Position numbers and translations under genes: made by a program. The notes below the pieces were generated by a model. It was not told the origin of the DNA and did no database searches. It saw nothing but the letters and a program-made list of their open reading frames with translations. 64,000 bases of DNA from the NCBI GenBank assembly GCA_020249265.1, contig JADCGA010000026.1, positions 40,013-104,012 of the forward strand, given 5' to 3'. The stretch comes from Roseomonas sp. Lineage in GTDB: Bacteria; Pseudomonadota; Alphaproteobacteria; Acetobacterales; Acetobacteraceae. Shown here one piece after another: positions 17,229 to 27,984 of this stretch (its first letter is position 1; each line of letters starts with the position of its first letter).

Positions 17229-18125
17229 ATGGAAAAGGTTTTGACCCTGATCGCCCCGCGCGGCGCGCTTTCCCCCGATCATTTGGCCAAGGCTGCTGCG
17301 GCGCTTCGCGCGGCGGGTGGGGAGGCTGGCGCGGCGCAGCCCCTCTCCGAAGCCGAAGCCGCCGAGCTGCCCTTTGGCGGTCTGCCGCTGGATGTCGCGG
17401 ATAGGGCAGTGCGGGATGCCTTGGCGGGCCAGCCGGTGGATGCCATCGCGCAGGAAGTGGCGGGGCGGCGGAAGCGCCTGCTGATTGCCGATATGGATAG
17501 CACCATGGTCACCAGTGAGACCTTGGATGAATTGGCCGGGGAGGCTGGGCTCAAGGAAGAAATCTCGGCCATTACGCGCCGCGCCATGAATGGCGAATTG
17601 GATTTCGAAGGGGCGCTGCGCGAACGCGTTGGCATGTTGAAGGGCCTGGCGATGGAAGCGCTGGAACGCACCTGGGCGACGACGGAATTGATGCCGGGCG
17701 CCGAGGAACTGGTCGCGACCATGCGCGCCCTTGGGGCCCGCTGCGCCCTGGTTTCCGGCGGCTTCACCTTCTTCACGGGCCGTGTCGCAGAACGGCTCGG
17801 CTTTCATGAACATTACTCCAATACCCTGCTGCATGAAGCCGGCAGGCTCACCGGCCAGGTGGGAGACCCCATCCTGGGCCGCAACGCCAAGCTGGTTACG
17901 CTGAAGCGGCTGGCGGGGGAAGAAGGGCTGGATCTGGCTGAGACACTCGCCGTGGGTGATGGCGCTAATGACCTTGATATGCTGGGCGCGGCGGGGCTTG
18001 GCGTTGCCTTCAAGGCCAAGCCCGTGGTGGCGGCAGCGGCGCGCGCGCGGGTGGATCATGCGGATTTGCGCGCGCTGCTATTTGCGCAGGGGTATCGGGT
18101 GGAGGCGTTTCGGCGGGTAGTTTGA
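17229..18125 (+). CDS. serB: Phosphoserine phosphatase
   Basis: Last step of serine synthesis. The 298-residue protein has an N-terminal ACT-like region of about 85 residues and a HAD phosphatase domain. HAD motif I is LIADMDSTMV, with the nucleophile Asp and the acid Asp two residues later. Motif II is LVSGGFTFFT, and motifs III-IV are in GRNAKLVTLKRL and AVGDGANDLDML. The start MEKVLTLIAPRG at 17229 is preferred over an upstream frame that overlaps miaA. Confidence 0.96.
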   Translation: MEKVLTLIAPRGALSPDHLAKAAAALRAAGGEAGAAQPLSEAEAAELPFGGLPLDVADRAVRDALAGQPVDAIAQEVAGRRKRLLIADMDSTMVTSETLDELAGEAGLKEEISAITRRAMNGELDFEGALRERVGMLKGLAMEALERTWATTELMPGAEELVATMRALGARCALVSGGFTFFTGRVAERLGFHEHYSNTLLHEAGRLTGQVGDPILGRNAKLVTLKRLAGEEGLDLAETLAVGDGANDLDMLGAAGLGVAFKAKPVVAAAARARVDHADLRALLFAQGYRVEAFRRVV

Positions 18126-18196
18126 GGGTTTGGCGCTTCGGGCTGGGGCCGAAAAGGCTTTGACAGCGGTGCTACCTGGTATTACCATGTCTTCCC

Positions 18197-18472
18197 ATGA
18201 CAGTGAAATCCTCCATCTCGCTCGCGAATGATCAGCATGCCTTCGCCAAGACCCTGGTTGAAGCCGGGCGTTTCCCGAGCATGAGTGCCGTGATGCAGCA
18301 AGGGGTCGAACTTTTGCGCCAGCAGTTGGAAGCTGAGTCGATGGAACGCGCGGCGCTTGCGGAAGTGCTGAAGCAGCGACGTGCGGGCAAATTCATCTCC
18401 GCCAGCACGATGGATGAGCGCATCGCGGCGATGCTGGCCCGCAAGCGCCAGGCGCATGCCGTACAGGATTGA
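18197..18472 (+). CDS. parD: ParD-family antitoxin
   Basis: A 91-residue type II antitoxin. The N-terminal ribbon-helix-helix segment is TVKSSISLANDQHAFAKTLV, followed by SMSAVMQQGVELLRQQLEAE. The charged C-terminal tail would wrap the toxin. The stop lies 17 bases inside the parE start, the usual overlap for such pairs. Antitoxins of this type bind their own promoter, and the 70 bases between serB and this gene presumably hold it. Confidence 0.85.
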   Translation: MTVKSSISLANDQHAFAKTLVEAGRFPSMSAVMQQGVELLRQQLEAESMERAALAEVLKQRRAGKFISASTMDERIAAMLARKRQAHAVQD

Positions 18473-18827
18473 ATTCGCCGAAGCGGCTGAGCGTGATCTT
18501 GACCTGATTTTCGATCATTTGTTCGAAAGCTATTTGGGCTTCGGCGAAAGCACTGATCAGGCCTTCGATCACGCGGCTCAGCGCATCATGAGTATTCGTG
18601 CTGCTGCGGAACGCTTGGCGCTGTTTCCTGAGCGCGGTGCATCACGCGATGATATCTTGCCCGGCCTTCGCTTCATGGTGATGGAGCGCGCGATCTATTG
18701 GTTTGATGTTGACGAAAGGGCGCAGGCGGTCCGGGTGCTCGGGATATTTTTCGGCGGGCAGGATCATATTCGCCGCATGCTGATCAGGCTTTTGGGGACA
18801 GACTCTCCGGCCTCACGTAAAGATTGA
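18456..18827 (+). CDS. parE: ParE-family toxin
   Basis: A 123-residue RelE/ParE superfamily toxin; ParE members classically poison DNA gyrase. The start MPYRIEFAEAAERDLDLIFD at 18456 overlaps the antitoxin gene by 17 bases and matches the typical ParE beginning. The terminal beta-sheet contains LRFMVMERAIYWFDVD and AVRVLGIFFGGQD. The last 15 bases overlap, tail to tail, the end of the TauE/SafE gene. The protein is about 20 residues longer than many ParE toxins. Confidence 0.85.
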   Translation: MPYRIEFAEAAERDLDLIFDHLFESYLGFGESTDQAFDHAAQRIMSIRAAAERLALFPERGASRDDILPGLRFMVMERAIYWFDVDERAQAVRVLGIFFGGQDHIRRMLIRLLGTDSPASRKD

Positions 18828-19643
18828 CCAAAACATCCGCGCACTCGTGATCGCCAGAAACACCGCAAAAGCGCGCTTCAGCAGCAAGGGCGGGATGCTA
18901 TGCGCCAGCTTTACGCCCCAAGGGGTCGCGATGATGGAAGTGGGTGCGATCAGCGCAAAGCCGATCAGGCTGACATAGCCGAGTGAGAAGGGCGGCACGC
19001 GCGGATCGCTCCACCCGCCCCAGATCAGGCCAATCGTCGCTGGAATGGCGATAATCACGCCAAAGGCCGAAGCGGTCGCGACTGCGGCACGGATCGGATA
19101 GCCCAGCAAGGACAGCAAAGGCACACCCAATGTCCCCCCGCCAATGCCCATCATGGCGCTGACCGAACCAATGCCGAGGCCGAGTGCCGCGCGCGGCGCG
19201 CCTTCCGGCACGCGATCGGTCAATTTGAAGTCCAAACCGGTGAAGCCCATGTTGAAGGCGACCAGCAAGGCGACCAGCGCGAAAATCGCGATCTGCCCTT
19301 CGCCCCGCACATAAACCGCGAGCAAGGTGCCAACCACCACACCCGCCAACATGCTCGGCCAGATGGAACGCACCAGCGCCATATCCAGCGCGCCTGTTGC
19401 GCGATGCTTGCGCGCTGATTGGATCGAGGTTGGGATAATGGTGGCGAGTGAGGTTGCAACGGCCACCTTCATCTGCACCGCCTCAGGGATGCCAAACAGC
19501 GGAAAGACATTGAACAGCAGCGGCACAATCACAATGCCGCCACCAACGCCAAGCAAGCCCGCCAGTGTGCCGGAAACCAGGCCCGTCGCCGCCATGGCCA
19601 AGGCCAGGGCGCCAAGCCAGAGCGGATCGTTCAAATGACTCAT
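18813..19643 (-). CDS. TauE/SafE-family sulfite/sulfoacetate-type exporter
   Basis: A 276-residue inner-membrane protein with about eight hydrophobic segments in two repeated halves. Each half has a Gly-rich motif, GLLGVGGGIVIVPLLF in the first and MMGIGGGTLGVPLLSLLGYP in the second, which mark the family. Members export sulfur-containing organic anions or sulfite, but the substrate here is not shown. The ATG at 19643 begins MSHLNDPLWLG; an upstream open frame is not supported. Confidence 0.92.
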   Translation of the reverse strand: MSHLNDPLWLGALALAMAATGLVSGTLAGLLGVGGGIVIVPLLFNVFPLFGIPEAVQMKVAVATSLATIIPTSIQSARKHRATGALDMALVRSIWPSMLAGVVVGTLLAVYVRGEGQIAIFALVALLVAFNMGFTGLDFKLTDRVPEGAPRAALGLGIGSVSAMMGIGGGTLGVPLLSLLGYPIRAAVATASAFGVIIAIPATIGLIWGGWSDPRVPPFSLGYVSLIGFALIAPTSIIATPWGVKLAHSIPPLLLKRAFAVFLAITSARMFWSIFT

Positions 19644-19744
19644 TTTCTGTCCTAACCGGCGCTGTGCCGTCCTCAACGGCCGTGGCATAGAGGCGCATGG
19701 GTTACGCGTCACCCCTTGGGGCGGCTGTGAAAGGGTGCATTGCG

Positions 19745-20446
19745 ATGGCGGATGCTCGAATCCTGGGCGTTTTGGGTGGCATGGGGCCGCTGGCGAGTGC
19801 ATGTTTCATGCAGCGCCTGACGCTACTGACGCTGGCGGAGCGTGATCAGGACCATATCCCGACTATCCTCTGGTCCGATCCGCGCGTGCCGGATCGCACT
19901 GCAGCGCGTGTTGCGGGCGGTGAAGACCCCTTGCCCGCGCTGCTGCGCGGCATTCGCGGGCTGGAAGCCGCAGGCTGTGGCGCCATCGCCATTCCCTGCA
20001 ATACCGCGCATGGCTGGTATGAAGGCATGAGCGCGGCGACCAGCCTGCCCATTCTGCATATTGTGGATGCGGCGGGCGTGGAATTGCGTCGGCTGGGTGT
20101 TGTCGGCGGGTGCATTGGCGTGATGGGCACCGCGGGCACGCTGGCCATGCGGCTTTACCAGCAAAGGTTGGATGGGCTTGGCTATGAATGCCTGACGCCG
20201 AGTGATGAGGAAATGCAAAGCCGCGTCACGCCAGCGATCACAGCGGTGAAGGCTAATAAGCTTTTGGAATCCTATGAACCGCTGGCCGAGGTCGCGCGCA
20301 GGCTGATGGCGCGTGGTGCGCGGGCCTTGGTGCTGGGCTGCACGGAAATTCCTCTGGGTATCGCTGCCGGCCCGGCGCTGCCGTTTCCGGTGGCGGATAC
20401 GATTGATGCGCTGGCGCGGGCTTCGATTGCTTGGGCGAAGGGGTAA
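19745..20446 (+). CDS. Aspartate/glutamate racemase family protein
   Basis: A 233-residue racemase of the aspartate racemase (YgeA/RacX) group. The N-terminal ILGVLGGMGPLASACFM is the family signature, and both catalytic cysteines are present, in IPCNTAHGWY and LGCTEIPLG. It is thus predicted to be active, unlike the one-Cys relative at 7335. The start MADARILGVLGGMG at 19745 is preferred over the in-frame ATG at 19697. It stands alone between divergent TauE and a convergent PfkB kinase. Confidence 0.92.
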   Translation: MADARILGVLGGMGPLASACFMQRLTLLTLAERDQDHIPTILWSDPRVPDRTAARVAGGEDPLPALLRGIRGLEAAGCGAIAIPCNTAHGWYEGMSAATSLPILHIVDAAGVELRRLGVVGGCIGVMGTAGTLAMRLYQQRLDGLGYECLTPSDEEMQSRVTPAITAVKANKLLESYEPLAEVARRLMARGARALVLGCTEIPLGIAAGPALPFPVADTIDALARASIAWAKG

Positions 20447-20450
20447 GGGC

Positions 20451-21362
20451 TTAAACGCCCGCCAGCATCGCTTCCACCATCGGGCGATAAGGCGTGGTGC
20501 CATCGCGCGCCCGCAGCGCCCCGGCGGCTGAGGCGAAGCGCAACGCCGCTTCCACGCCCATGCCTTCCGCAATCGCCAAAGCATAGGCGCCGTGGAACAC
20601 ATCGCCCGCGCCGGTGGTAATGGTGGCCTCAACCGGGAAGGCCGGGATTTCCTGTGGCGCTGCCATGCCGGGCGCGAGCCAGAGCGTGCCTTTCTCCCCG
20701 CGCGTCACGGCGGCGAGTTGCACAGGGCCTGAGGCCAAGGCGCGGCGCAGCCCTTCTTCTGGCGCACAACCAGGCGCGAAATTCTGCAAGCCGGTCACTG
20801 AGAAAATCGCGTGATCCACGCGCGGTACCAAATCCACCAGAATGCGCGTTTCGCTTTTCTCGCCATCCAGGACTACGGGCGCGCCAAGGCGCCGCGCCTC
20901 TGCCGCTGCGGCGGCGACACCTTCGGGCCAGCGCGGGTCGCAACAAAGCGCGCCGGCGCCGGCCAGGGTTTGCAAAGGCAGCCAGGCGGGGTCCGTGCCA
21001 AGATCAGCACCGCGAAAGCCGATGATGGTGCGTTCCCCATGGCGGTCCACCAGCACGGCGGAAACGGGGCTTCGCCCGCCCGCCATGCGCCGGAGGCCCG
21101 CGGTGTTGACGCCATCCGCTTCCAAGGCAGCGGCGAGCAAGGGCGCGTTCAAATCATCGCCAACCCGGCCCCAGAAATCCGCGCGGCCCCCTAGCCGCGT
21201 CACCGCAATCGCCGCATTGGCCGCCATGCCGCCGGCATTCAGCACATAGGATCGGGCCGCGATTTTCGCGGGCGGTTGGGGTATATCCTCCACCCGAAAC
21301 ACATGATCGGCGACGACATTGCCAAGGCAGACAACACGCGGCGGGGCGGGGGGAGGGGCCAT
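20451..21362 (-). CDS. PfkB-family carbohydrate kinase
   Basis: A 303-residue ribokinase-fold sugar or nucleoside kinase. It begins VVCLGNVVADHVFRVEDIP, has the substrate-binding GGMAANAAIAVTRLGG, and ends with the PfkB signature TTGAGDVFHGAYALA carrying the catalytic Asp. It resembles the sulfofructose-kinase/ribokinase subgroup, but the sugar is not known. The ATG at 21362 overlaps, on opposite strands, the first ATG of the pseudouridine synthase gene. The stop lies 4 bases from the convergent racemase stop. Confidence 0.9.
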   Translation of the reverse strand: MAPPPAPPRVVCLGNVVADHVFRVEDIPQPPAKIAARSYVLNAGGMAANAAIAVTRLGGRADFWGRVGDDLNAPLLAAALEADGVNTAGLRRMAGGRSPVSAVLVDRHGERTIIGFRGADLGTDPAWLPLQTLAGAGALCCDPRWPEGVAAAAAEARRLGAPVVLDGEKSETRILVDLVPRVDHAIFSVTGLQNFAPGCAPEEGLRRALASGPVQLAAVTRGEKGTLWLAPGMAAPQEIPAFPVEATITTGAGDVFHGAYALAIAEGMGVEAALRFASAAGALRARDGTTPYRPMVEAMLAGV

Positions 21363-22068
21363 GATGGGGGAAAGCCTGTCACGGCAGGACCGTCTTGGCC
21401 AAGTGCCTGCTGAGATCGCATCCCGCATCCTGGTTTTGCGCGATGATGCGCTGGTGCTGAATAAGCCGGCAGGACTTGCGACACATCGTGGCCCGCGCGG
21501 CGGGGCTTCGGTGGAAGATTGGTTGCCGGCTTTGCAAATGGGAAGGCGGCATTTGCCGCAGCCGGCGCATCGGTTGGATCAGGATACGGCGGGCTGCCTG
21601 GTGCTGGGGCGCACCAAGCCGGCACTCGCGGCTTTGGGCGCCATTTTCGCCAAGGGTCTGGCGCAGAAGACCTATTGGGCGGTGGTGCAAGGCGGGCCGG
21701 CTGAGGGTGAGGGGGGGATTGCCTTGCCCATCCGCAAGATCAGCTCTCGCGCACAGGGTTGGCGGATGGAAGCGCATGCGGATGGGCTGGCTTCACTGAC
21801 ACGCTTTCGCTGCCTGGGGCGCGGTGCTGGGATGGCCTGGCTGGAATTGGCGCCTGAGACGGGGCGGACACATCAATTGCGCGTGCATTGCGCGGCGATG
21901 GGCTGGCCGATTTTGGGTGATGCGCTGTACGGCGCTGGCGGGGCGGGCGGTTTGCATTTGCTGGCGCGTGCGATTGCTTTGCCGCTGGAACCGCCCTTGC
22001 TGGCCGAAGCACCGCCACCGCCGCATTTGGAAGGCGCCTTGCGGGAATGTGGCTGGCAAGGCGCGTGA
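21361..22068 (+). CDS. RluA-family RNA pseudouridine synthase
   Basis: A 235-residue enzyme converting uridine to pseudouridine in rRNA or tRNA. The catalytic motif HRLDQDTAGCLVLG holds the nucleophilic Asp. The binding segments VLNKPAGLATH near the N-terminus and ETGRTHQLRVHCAAMGWPILGD are present. No S4 domain precedes the catalytic domain. Two adjacent ATGs (21361, 21364) follow GGAGGGG. The start codon overlaps that of the divergent PfkB kinase. The exact target base cannot be told. Confidence 0.93.
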   Translation: MMGESLSRQDRLGQVPAEIASRILVLRDDALVLNKPAGLATHRGPRGGASVEDWLPALQMGRRHLPQPAHRLDQDTAGCLVLGRTKPALAALGAIFAKGLAQKTYWAVVQGGPAEGEGGIALPIRKISSRAQGWRMEAHADGLASLTRFRCLGRGAGMAWLELAPETGRTHQLRVHCAAMGWPILGDALYGAGGAGGLHLLARAIALPLEPPLLAEAPPPPHLEGALRECGWQGA

Positions 22069-22110
22069 AAGCGGTTAGGCTTGCCCCCGAAAACCGGGAA
22101 GGAAACACGC

Positions 22111-23061
22111 ATGTTTACTCGCAGGCACATCATCACTGGCGTGGCGGGCTTGGCCGCTTTGGGCAGCGCCGCACCAGTGCGCGCCTGGGAACCAGCGCGG
22201 CCCATTCAATTGATTGTTGGCTTCGCCCCAGGCGGCGGCGCGGATTTGGCGGCGCGTGCGATTGCCGAGGCCTCTTCGCGCTTCTTCCCAACCCCAATTG
22301 TGGTGATGAACCGCCCCGGCGCGGGCGGGGCGATTGCCGCGCAGCAAGTGGCGGGTATGGCGCCGGATGGGCTTAATCTGTTGGTCGGCGGCGGCAGTGA
22401 AAGCATCGCCCTGCCAGCCTTTCGGGATTTGCCCTATGATCCCAAAAAATCCTTCCGCGCCATCATCCGCATCACGCGCCAGCCGCTGCTGATCGTCGCC
22501 CGGCGCGGCGGGCGTTTTGCTGATTTGCAGAGCGTGATTGAAGCCGCCAAGCGCGCGCCGGGTGCCATTCCGCATGCTTCCTCCGGCCAGGGGTCCATCT
22601 ATCACGCGGTATTTGTGTTGCTGTCGCGTGCGGCGAGTATCGAATTGTTGCATGTGCCTTTCACCGGCGGTGCGCCAAGCTTGCAGGCGTTGATGGCGAA
22701 TACGGTGGAATTGGCGGTACTCGCCCCGGAAGAAATGGCGGGGCTGGCCAGTGCCGGCGAAATCCGCCCGCTGGCGGTGGCCTCAGCGGCGCGTATTCCG
22801 GGCTACCCTGATGTGCCCACGCTCCGCGAATTGGGCTTTGATGTGGTGATTGAGAACATGAAGGGCCTGAATGCGCCCGCCGGCCTGCCGGATAATGTTT
22901 ACACCAGCCTGCATGATCGCTTCCGCCAAGGCATGCAGGCGCCGGTCTGGAAAACATTTCTGGAACGCACCGGCGCGATGGATGGCTATCTGGATGGCCC
23001 TGCCTATCAGCGCGCCATGGATGATGTGCTGGATTCGCTCAAGGCGGCGTTGGCCAGATAA
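22111..23061 (+). CDS. TctC/Bug-family periplasmic receptor
   Basis: A 316-residue tripartite tricarboxylate transporter receptor-like protein. It has an N-terminal signal peptide, MFTRRHIITGVAGLAALGSA to the VRA-W cleavage region, then the family's RPIQLIVGFAPGGGADLAAR and VVMNRPGAGGAIAAQQVA. Such proteins bind carboxylates or other small metabolites in the periplasm. No tctA or tctB permease genes are nearby. Chosen start: the ATG at 22111 gives a proper signal peptide. Convergent with the glycosyltransferase gene, separated by 2 bases. Confidence 0.92.
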   Translation: MFTRRHIITGVAGLAALGSAAPVRAWEPARPIQLIVGFAPGGGADLAARAIAEASSRFFPTPIVVMNRPGAGGAIAAQQVAGMAPDGLNLLVGGGSESIALPAFRDLPYDPKKSFRAIIRITRQPLLIVARRGGRFADLQSVIEAAKRAPGAIPHASSGQGSIYHAVFVLLSRAASIELLHVPFTGGAPSLQALMANTVELAVLAPEEMAGLASAGEIRPLAVASAARIPGYPDVPTLRELGFDVVIENMKGLNAPAGLPDNVYTSLHDRFRQGMQAPVWKTFLERTGAMDGYLDGPAYQRAMDDVLDSLKAALAR

Positions 23062-23063
23062 AC

Positions 23064-24320
23064 CTAACTCGCGCTGGGGATCACACTATCCCCAGCCCTG
23101 CCTTCCAGCACCGCATCAAACAGTTTGATCTGTTGCGGCAGGCAGATGGTTTGCAGATCATAACGTGCAAGCAAGGTCCGCCGAGCGGCCTTGCGGATTG
23201 GCTCATAGCGATCCGGATGGGCCAGTGCTTCCACCACGGTCTCGGCCAGCGCGGCAGTATCAAAAAACGGCACCAGCAACCCGTTCACACCATGCTCGAT
23301 CACTTCCTGCACCGGCGGTGTCGCTGAGCCAATCACCAAAGCCTCGCACCCCATGGCTTCGATCATGGACCAGGACAGCACATAGGGATACGTCAGATAG
23401 ACATGCGCGCGCGTGCTGCGAAATAGCGCAAGTAAGGCAGGATGCGGAATGCGGCCGGTGAAATGCAGCCTGGTCAGGTCCAGCTTGTCGCCCAATTCTT
23501 CCAGCAAATGCGCCCGCCAGGAACGGCCATCTGCGGGTTTCGGGCCATAGCCGCGCGCCTCGCCCCCCACCAGCACCACTTGCGCTTGCGGCCGGCGCGC
23601 CAGGATTTCCGGCAGGGCGCGCATGAAAACATCAAAGCCGCGATAGGGTTCCAGATTGCGGGAGACGAAGGTGATCACCTCATCCCCGCGCTTGATCACG
23701 CGGCCATTCGGCAATTTCACATGATGCGGGCCAATGGGCGTCGCCACTTCGCTATTCACCCCTTCATGCACCACGGAAATCTTGTGCCGAAACACTTCAG
23801 GGTAGCGGCCACGCTGGAAATGCGTGGGGCTGACGCCCCAATCCATCGCCTCCAGCGCGGGGGTTTGTGGCAGGTTCAACATCCGCGTGCGCGCTGCCTC
23901 ATCCAACTCCACCTTTCGCGCTGGGTTGAAGCCGACATCGCCGCCCGCGGTGGTGAAGTGGAATTCGCAGTAATGCAGCAATTTCGCATTGGGGAAGATA
24001 TCGGGCAGGAACATGCCTTCCCCCCAGCCCGGATGGCAGCAAATGATATCGGGGCGGAAGCCTTTGCTCCGCAGATCAACCAAACTCCGCGCCACATTCT
24101 GGGCGCGGCGGATGGAAGCCTCCATGGAGCGCAGATAGTGATGCGTCTTATCCCCCGCGCCTTCCGGTTCCGGGTAGCGGATATGGGTGACGCCCGGGAG
24201 CGAGATGTTTTCACGCTCCCCCAGGCCAATCACCCGGGCGCCTGGACGCGCGGCGATCACCGGCGCCAAGTGGCGGTATTGGCCGGGGAAATTCTGGTGA
24301 ATGAACAGCGCCTGAACCAA
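23064..24320 (-). CDS. GT4-family glycosyltransferase
   Basis: A 418-residue GT-B fold glycosyltransferase. The start reads (M)VQALFIHQNFPGQYRHLA from a TTG codon, the common opening of this group. The C-terminal nucleotide-sugar domain has FVSRNLEPYRGFDVFMRALP, VVLVGG and the EX7E-type region SWSMIEAMGCEALVIGS. It probably transfers a sugar during surface polysaccharide or glycan synthesis, but it stands alone without other polysaccharide genes, so donor and acceptor are unknown. Confidence 0.9.
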   Translation of the reverse strand: MVQALFIHQNFPGQYRHLAPVIAARPGARVIGLGERENISLPGVTHIRYPEPEGAGDKTHHYLRSMEASIRRAQNVARSLVDLRSKGFRPDIICCHPGWGEGMFLPDIFPNAKLLHYCEFHFTTAGGDVGFNPARKVELDEAARTRMLNLPQTPALEAMDWGVSPTHFQRGRYPEVFRHKISVVHEGVNSEVATPIGPHHVKLPNGRVIKRGDEVITFVSRNLEPYRGFDVFMRALPEILARRPQAQVVLVGGEARGYGPKPADGRSWRAHLLEELGDKLDLTRLHFTGRIPHPALLALFRSTRAHVYLTYPYVLSWSMIEAMGCEALVIGSATPPVQEVIEHGVNGLLVPFFDTAALAETVVEALAHPDRYEPIRKAARRTLLARYDLQTICLPQQIKLFDAVLEGRAGDSVIPSAS

Positions 24321-24443
24321 GCAATCGCACCCTGAAGGGAACCGCCGTTAAATCCGCCATTTGCCGGATGCGCGCAAATGCCCCCTTGGCGCCGCGGCAC
24401 GAAGCCCCGAGAATGGCGCCAGATCAGGAGAGAAAGACACCCC

Positions 24444-25193
24444 ATGACATTTGATTTCACCGGCAAGAAGGTTCTGGTCGCGGGCGGCAGCCGCGGCATT
24501 GGGCGTTCCATCGCGCTTGGCTTCGCCGCCGGCGGGGCCGCAGTTTCCATCTGCGCGCGGGGCGCCGCAGGGCTTGAGGCAACGCGGGCCGAAATCGCAG
24601 CCCATGGCGTGAAGGCCCATGCGCGTCCGGCGGACCTTGCCAATCAGGCGCAAATCGAAGCCTGGGTGGCCGCCGCCGCCGCCGCGCTTGGGGGGGTGGA
24701 TGTGCTGGTGAATAATGCCTCGGGCTTCGGCATGGCCGATACGGAAGAAGGCTGGCAGAAAAGCCTGGAGGTGGATGTGATGGCGACGGTCCGCGCCTCC
24801 CGCGCCGCTTTGCCTTTTTTGCGCGCGTCCAAGGGGTGCATTGTGAATACCACCTCCATCTCCGGCCTTGGGCCATCGGTGCGCACGCCGGCCTATGCGG
24901 CGGTGAAGGCACTGGTCATCAATTACACGGCATCCCAGGCCGCGACCCTCGCCAAGGATGGCATTCGCGTGAATGCGATTGCGCCTGGTTCCATCGAGTT
25001 TCCGGGCGGCATGTGGGAAGAACGCAAAACCACCGACCCCACGCTTTACGGGCGCATCCTGGCCAGCATCCCCTTCGGCCGCTACGGCACGCCCGAAGAA
25101 GTCGCCAATGCGGCGCTGTTCCTGACATCCCCCTTAGCGGGCTGGATCACGGGGCAGACCATTGTGGTGGATGGCGGCCAAACCCTGACCTGA
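24444..25193 (+). CDS. Short-chain dehydrogenase/reductase
   Basis: A 249-residue classical SDR. Cofactor loop GGSRGIGR (residues 15-22), NNAS motif, catalytic Ser in NTTSISG and the Tyr-x3-Lys in PAYAAVKALV are all in place, with the C-terminal TGQTIVVDGGQTLT. It should therefore be an active NAD(P)-dependent oxidoreductase, in contrast to the SDR at 5053. The ATG at 24444 follows AGGAGAG. The substrate is not evident. Single gene between the glycosyltransferase and katG. Confidence 0.92.
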   Translation: MTFDFTGKKVLVAGGSRGIGRSIALGFAAGGAAVSICARGAAGLEATRAEIAAHGVKAHARPADLANQAQIEAWVAAAAAALGGVDVLVNNASGFGMADTEEGWQKSLEVDVMATVRASRAALPFLRASKGCIVNTTSISGLGPSVRTPAYAAVKALVINYTASQAATLAKDGIRVNAIAPGSIEFPGGMWEERKTTDPTLYGRILASIPFGRYGTPEEVANAALFLTSPLAGWITGQTIVVDGGQTLT

Positions 25194-25346
25194 TCAATCA
25201 TCCAGCGGGTGAATTAAAAACTTCAAAATTATGAATTGGACAGCTTGCCGGGGCTGGCTTAATCACTCCGGCAGAGTGCCAGAGGGGTCTGTGAAGGGCC
25301 GCCTCCGGCGCCATATCAATGGGGCGGCTTTCGCCCCCGATCATAG

Positions 25347-27569
<2,223 letters not shown>

Positions 27570-27593
27570 GGCAGCGTTCCAGGGACTTTACGG

Positions 27594-27623
27594 GGGCGCC
27601 GGTCGCAGGCCGGCGCCCTTTTT
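27594..27623 (+). terminator. Rho-independent terminator after katG
   Basis: A perfect 9-bp stem, GGGCGCCGG/CCGGCGCCC, with a 7-base loop is followed directly by five T. It begins 25 bases after the katG stop codon. Confidence 0.93.
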
Positions 27624-27690
27624 CATGCTTGACGCTTGGCATGGGCCGGGGGACGCTTCAACGCACTGAAGCCCGTCTTGGGAGAGCGCC

Positions 27691-27984
27691 GTGCCTGAAC
27701 CCGATCCCGAAGCTGAATTCGATATGGCGCTGGCGCGTGCCGGCATTATTGTGCTACCAGAACGGCGTGCCGCGATGATGGAAGGCTTTCGCGCCTGGTT
27801 GGAAATGCGGAAGCTGCTGAATGAACCCATGCCGCTGGCAACCGAACCCGCTTTCGCGCTGACACAACCGGCGGGGCCCAGAGCATTTTCAAGCCAAGCG
27901 GAATTGCTTGGCGACTCGGAACATGCGATCAAACAAAATTCTGGAGGCGGTGCGCCGCGTCATGACGCGGCGGGGCGGCTCTAA
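27691..27984 (+). CDS. AtzG-like (DUF4089) small subunit with repeat-derived C-terminus
   Basis: A 97-residue product from a GTG start after GGAGAG. Residues 9-60 (FDMALARAGIIVLPERRAAM then RAWLEMRKLLN) resemble AtzG-like proteins, which are small GatC-like partners of AtzE-type amidases; an amidase gene follows with no gap (TAAATG). Family members normally end at about 60-70 residues. Here codon 64 (AGA, 27880-27882) lies where the dispersed palindromic repeat elsewhere begins with TGA. The last 34 residues are translated repeat and downstream sequence. The original stop has apparently been lost. Confidence 0.72.
   Translation: MPEPDPEAEFDMALARAGIIVLPERRAAMMEGFRAWLEMRKLLNEPMPLATEPAFALTQPAGPRAFSSQAELLGDSEHAIKQNSGGGAPRHDAAGRL
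27883..27926 (+). repeat. Dispersed palindromic repeat copy inside a coding region
   Basis: GCATTTTC...CCAAGCG-GAAT-TGCTTGG...CATGC, a copy of the palindrome found at 52755, 52813, 52871, 53962 and 55610. It lies within the 3' part of the AtzG-like gene and is read in frame (AFSSQAELLGDSEHA). Confidence 0.85.

Noticed and set aside
24687..24697. G-rich run in the SDR gene as a phase-variation tract
   Set aside because: Runs of about seven G or C occur several times in this GC-rich window (for example near 21712, 53432 and 62127), so this length is not remarkable by itself.
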